From Desulfobacula sp. (GTDB lineage: Bacteria > Desulfobacterota > Desulfobacteria > Desulfobacterales > Desulfobacteraceae), in assembly GCA_027858355.1 (NCBI GenBank), contig JAQICW010000230.1, positions 1 through 7,729 of the forward strand: a stretch of 7,729 bases of DNA, written 5' to 3'. Each line of letters begins with the position of its first letter. Positions within the stretch are counted from its first letter, which is position 1. The translations under genes were made by a program, and so were the position numbers. Below are positions 7,111 through 7,729 of the stretch, one piece after another. The notes under the pieces were generated by a model. It worked only from the letters and a program-made list of their open reading frames with translations. It was not told the origin of the DNA and did no database searches.

Positions 7111-7164
7111 CTGTCTTCTTAAGGCCTTCCTTTTCGGCTTATCTGACACCCATACCTTTGATAA

Positions 7165-7729
7165 TTATGTGATTAGCACAATCTCCTCTTCCTTGAACCA
7201 ACCCTCGTTTATAACGTGATTCTTTACTTGTTCTGGGATAGGTGTGTAAGCGACAAGAGCAAGGCTATCTTCGGCACGGCTGCATGTGACATAGAAAAGT
7301 CGTCTTGTGCGATCATTTGATGTATCCTGTCCTGGATTTTTCCCCCCAGTATCTTGTTTTGCCCCAAAAAGCTTATCATAGGAAAACATGAATCCTCGGG
7401 CTTCAAAATCATCCATAATCACACAAACTCGTGAAAATTGTAAACCCTTAATGCCTTGATGGGTATCGTACTGAGCCTCCCCCTGGATGTATTGACTGTA
7501 ACGTTCAATTTGATCGAAAGGTGTTTCAAGAAAATTGCTCCACGCTACCAACTCATCATCCTTATCTTCATTTTCTTCGGCTTCTTCGAATTCTTCTGTA
7601 GGATCTTCAACGAACTTTGCAAATGTGCGTAGGATTTCCGGTAATCTGAATAGATTTGTCTTATTTACCGTTTTTAGTACTTGTAAAAAAGTAGGGATAT
7701 TCTCTTCAGACCAAAGAGCGGCCAAGGAG
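7165..7729 (-). CDS. UvrD/Rep-type superfamily 1 helicase, C-terminal fragment (cut by right edge)
   Basis: The visible 187 residues are the end of an ATP-dependent 3'-5' DNA helicase; the frame runs open off the right edge. Motif V appears as THQGIKGLQFSRV (about 89-101 of the fragment), and motif VI as RRLFYVTCSRAEDSL (142-156), where the RRLFYV...SRA block is the hallmark of UvrD-family domain 2A with its arginine finger. Before these lies a strongly acidic stretch (about 42-59). Between motifs V and VI is a Gly/Lys/Asp-rich insert (about 122-140), as seen in non-housekeeping relatives. Walker A and the other N-terminal motifs are outside the window. Housekeeping UvrD, Rep and PcrA usually read T.HxAKGLEF and FVaiTRA; the TCSRA form here points to an accessory branch that often sits with nucleases in repair or defence loci. 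That association is from memory and cannot be tested here. The gene converges on the kinase and is not part of the metabolic operon. Confidence 0.85.
   Translation of the reverse strand, partial: SLAALWSEENIPTFLQVLKTVNKTNLFRLPEILRTFAKFVEDPTEEFEEAEENEDKDDELVAWSNFLETPFDQIERYSQYIQGEAQYDTHQGIKGLQFSRVCVIMDDFEARGFMFSYDKLFGAKQDTGGKNPGQDTSNDRTRRLFYVTCSRAEDSLALVAYTPIPEQVKNHVINEGWFKEEEIVLIT

Larger units (their letters stand above)
6496..7164. other. Gene-poor spacer with short broken reading frames
   Basis: This 669-base stretch between the kinase and helicase fragment contains no gene I can support. Pieces that look weakly coding are in the plus strand: a 30-codon frame from ATG 6545, which has no ribosome-binding site; a frame from ATG 6639 hit by TGA at 6660-6662 that then stays open for 53 codons to TAA 6822-6824; and a 22-codon frame from ATG 6817. 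None matches a family I recognise. The rest is AT-rich and includes a 12-base palindrome ATAAAATTTTAT at 6966-6977. It could be a decayed gene or simple spacer. I see no tRNA, CRISPR repeats or insertion-sequence ends. Confidence 0.5.

Noticed and set aside
6946..7149. 67-codon minus-strand frame starting at GTG
   Set aside because: It has no ribosome-binding site and no conserved feature, and it spans the hairpin pair; it is unlikely to be a gene.

Overview
The window reads like a catabolic gene cluster of an anaerobic, moderately low-GC bacterium. A sulfate-reducing deltaproteobacterium (Desulfobacteraceae-like Desulfobacterota) is my best guess. The guess rests on flavin oxidases joined to a dedicated electron-transfer flavoprotein (ETF), a gene style common in such anaerobes. 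No phylogenetic marker is present, so the lineage is an inference.

Region 1 (1-4644, minus strand) is one operon read right to left. It holds a KduD-like short-chain dehydrogenase (3868-4644), an alkyl-DHAP-synthase-like FAD oxidase (2344-3798), ETF beta (1520-2344), ETF alpha (519-1523) and a second, GlcD-like FAD oxidase cut by the left edge (1-522). The last four genes overlap by 1, 4 and 4 bases, which suggests translational coupling and fixed stoichiometry. Two different flavin dehydrogenases therefore bracket one ETF pair, which should collect their electrons.

Region 2 (4645-4941) is a compact divergent control region with repeated and palindromic elements. Region 3 (4942-6495, plus strand) is an FGGY-family carbohydrate/polyol kinase that probably starts at TTG. 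Taken together, SDR + kinase + two FAD oxidases + ETF suggest a pathway that oxidises and phosphorylates a polyol, sugar acid or hydroxyacid and passes electrons through the ETF. The substrate cannot be read from the sequence.

Region 4 (6496-7164) has no convincing gene. It contains short interrupted reading frames, AT-rich DNA and two related hairpins. Region 5 (7165-7729, minus strand) is the C-terminal end of a UvrD/Rep-type superfamily 1 helicase running off the right edge. It is unrelated to the metabolic cluster and may be the edge of a repair or phage-defence locus.
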